Assembly: GCA_016789845.1 (NCBI GenBank)
Contig: JAEUQA010000064.1
Span: 1 to 34,588, forward strand
Reading direction: 5' to 3'
Length of the DNA stretch: 34,588 bases
Source of the DNA: Chromatiales bacterium
Lineage (GTDB): Bacteria > Pseudomonadota > Gammaproteobacteria > Steroidobacterales > GCA-2729495
In this document: positions 33,507-34,588 of the stretch, piece after piece
Position numbering within the stretch: the stretch's first letter is position 1
Layout of the letters: each line of letters starts with the position of its first letter
Program-made: the position numbers and the translations under genes
The notes under the pieces: model-generated
The model's input: the letters and a program-made list of their open reading frames with translations, nothing else
The model's database searches: none
What the model was told of the DNA's origin: nothing

Positions 33507-34034
33507 TTAGCCCGGACAATTCGATGCGCCGTTAGCAGCGGCCGCGGAAGTGGCGCGGGGCCTGCCGGTGTAGCTCACGACGACGGCGCGGGCCCGCGCC
33601 GGGCCGCGCCGGTCGCAGAAGGTGAGGGTGCCGTTCACCGAACGGGACCAGGGCCGGAAGACGAAGGCCCGGCGATTGGCCAGCACGGTGGCGAGGGGGA
33701 AGGCGGCCTCCCGCTGGAGGATCGGCTCGCCGGGGTCCACCCGTGGCGGGTCGTCCCGGTCCCGGTTCACGAAGACGATGAGGCCCGCGTTCCAGTCAGC
33801 CGCCTCCGTGCACTGGCGGCCCGAGGGGCTCCGGCACAGGACCACGTCGGCGCCGGACTTCAGGGACTCGTGCCGCGCGACATGGATGCCGTGGACGACC
33901 CGGTTCACGGCCGCCGTCAGCCGCGCGTCCAGGACCAGGGCGGTGAAGGCGGGCACCGCGACGGCCAGCAGCACGGCAACGACGGCCAGGGTGACCAGCA
34001 GTTCGAGGAGCGTGAAACCCGGCGAGCGCGGCAT
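33507..34034 (-). CDS. fimT: Type IV pilus protein FimT (GspH family)
   Basis: This 175-residue GspH/FimT pseudopilin has the signal PRSPGFTLLELLVTLAVVAV. The IHVARHESLKSG segment and VFVNRDRDDPPRVDPGEP follow, with cysteines in VLCRS...QCTE. ATG 34034 gives a six-residue leader; TTG 34058 is in frame. By position it is FimT, first gene of the operon. FimT-like proteins of some Xanthomonadaceae/Legionella bind DNA for uptake; here the charged C-terminal region could do the same, which is only an inference. The 127-base gap to fimU holds no gene. Confidence 0.82.
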   Translation of the reverse strand: MPRSPGFTLLELLVTLAVVAVLLAVAVPAFTALVLDARLTAAVNRVVHGIHVARHESLKSGADVVLCRSPSGRQCTEAADWNAGLIVFVNRDRDDPPRVDPGEPILQREAAFPLATVLANRRAFVFRPWSRSVNGTLTFCDRRGPARARAVVVSYTGRPRATSAAAANGASNCPG

Positions 34035-34139
34035 GGGCGGAGCACGACCTGGCTGCAACGAGGCCGCCTACCTTAGGCACCGCCGGCGCCTGCGGCCAGC
34101 GCACAATCCGGCCCGTCCGTCGAGTTTCGGCACTTGCGC

Positions 34140-34152
34140 TAGAATCCGGCGA
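34140..34152 (+). promoter_or_regulatory. -10 box placing the start of transcription at the ATG of the Fur-family gene
   Basis: TAGAAT (34140-34145, five of six) ends six bases before ATG 34152 (CCGGCG between). No Shine-Dalgarno and no good -35. It has the same geometry as the sites before 364 and 4825. Confidence 0.4.
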
Positions 34153-34571
34153 TGTCCCCCGGCATGTCACTCAGGACCGACGTCGAAGCCACCCTGCGCG
34201 CCCACCGGGTGCAGGCCACGCCCCAGCGAATCGAGGTGGGCATGCTGCTGCTCGCCGGCCCCTGCCACGTGTCCGCCGACCAGATCCTCCAGTCCCTGCG
34301 CGGGTCCGGCAGCCGCATCTCCAAGGCGACCGTCTACAACACCCTGAAGGTGTTCTCCCGGGCCGGCATCATCCAGGAGGTGGCCGTGGATCCCAGCCGC
34401 CTCGTCTACGACTCCACCGCCACCCGGCACCACCATTTCCTGGACGAGGACACCGGCGAGCTGACCGACATCGATCCCGCCCAGGTGGAATTGCTGCGCC
34501 TGCCCCCGCTGCCCGAGGGCACCCGCGCCACGAGCGTTGAACTGATCATCCGCGTCCGTCGTCGCCGGTAG
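34152..34571 (+). CDS. Fur-family transcriptional regulator, Irr-like
   Basis: This 139-residue winged-helix regulator has the DNA-binding domain HRVQATPQRIEVGMLL with the recognition helix ISKATVYNTLKVFSRAGIIQ. VSADQILQSL is the second helix region, and the dimerisation part has RHHHFLDEDTGELTDI. The HHH motif and the lack of C-terminal zinc Cys pairs resemble Irr rather than Fur or Zur. Irr responds to heme/iron. ATG 34152 or 34164 may be the start. The TAG stop is part of a REP repeat. Confidence 0.85.
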   Translation: MSPGMSLRTDVEATLRAHRVQATPQRIEVGMLLLAGPCHVSADQILQSLRGSGSRISKATVYNTLKVFSRAGIIQEVAVDPSRLVYDSTATRHHHFLDEDTGELTDIDPAQVELLRLPPLPEGTRATSVELIIRVRRRR

Positions 34572-34588
34572 GAGCGCCGACCGGCGCG
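34568..34588 (+). repeat. REP-like repeat (runs off window end)
   Basis: GTAGGAGCGCCGACCGGCGC is the same headed-hairpin unit as in the obgE/rpsT junction (GTAGGAGCGCC, short loop, GGCGCG). Its TAG is the stop of the Irr-like gene. Confidence 0.7.

Overview
The window is high-GC DNA that looks like a gammaproteobacterium. The best evidence is conserved gene order. The run ispB / rplU-rpmA-obgE / rpsT / murJ / ribF-ileS-lspA leads straight into pilE-pilY1-X-W-V-fimU-fimT, which is the Pseudomonas/Xanthomonas-type chromosomal arrangement. Here it lacks the proB, fkpB and ispH genes that interrupt it in Pseudomonas. The dense REP-like repeats, orphan GspH/FimT pseudopilin, large TonB-dependent receptor and TPR-sulfotransferase suggest a Xanthomonadales, Nevskiales or Steroidobacter-like lineage. 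The exact taxon cannot be fixed from the sequence alone.

Region 1 (1-10.1 kb) is an accessory cluster. It holds the start of an exported protein, five genes carrying 2-oxoglutarate/Fe(II) oxygenase and/or sulfotransferase domains in six open reading frames' worth of DNA, and a 978-residue TonB-dependent receptor. In total there are four hydroxylase domains (three aspartyl/asparaginyl beta-hydroxylase-like and one prolyl-4-hydroxylase-like) and three sulfotransferase domains. One gene is a direct hydroxylase-sulfotransferase fusion, and two others carry N-terminal TPR arrays. The simplest reading is a locus that hydroxylates and then O-sulfates a peptide or protein, tied to outer-membrane uptake. 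I regard this as the candidate undescribed system. Possible regulatory features are a LacI-like operator, a terminator-like hairpin directly in front of a Shine-Dalgarno sequence, and two start codons that sit just where a -10 box would start transcription (leaderless mRNAs).

Region 2 (10.2-15 kb) has an orphan FimT-like pseudopilin, an OmpA-family porin-anchor with a strong terminator, and a two-gene operon. That operon pairs a CopD-like membrane protein with an unusual MFS transporter fused to a C-terminal cytochrome c domain.

Region 3 (15-16.5 kb) is a small, less GC-rich accessory patch with a small unknown protein, a hicB-hicA toxin-antitoxin pair and a short hitchhiker. It lies next to tRNA-Pro(CGG).

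Region 4 (16.5-26.8 kb) is housekeeping: isoprenoid side-chain synthesis (ispB), an S1/P1 nuclease, ribosomal proteins L21, L27 and S20, the ribosome-assembly GTPase ObgE, lipid II flippase MurJ, flavin synthesis (RibF), IleRS and signal peptidase II. The rplU leader has three alternating copies of one 7-mer, so two hairpins compete for the Shine-Dalgarno sequence. REP repeats fill the obgE/rpsT junction and provide both stop codons.

Region 5 (26.8-34 kb) is the type IV pilus minor-pilin operon on the minus strand. Its cistrons are nearly all overlapped, and pilE has no ATG/GTG/TTG, so it apparently starts at ATT. The window ends with an Irr-like Fur-family regulator whose stop codon is again supplied by a REP repeat.
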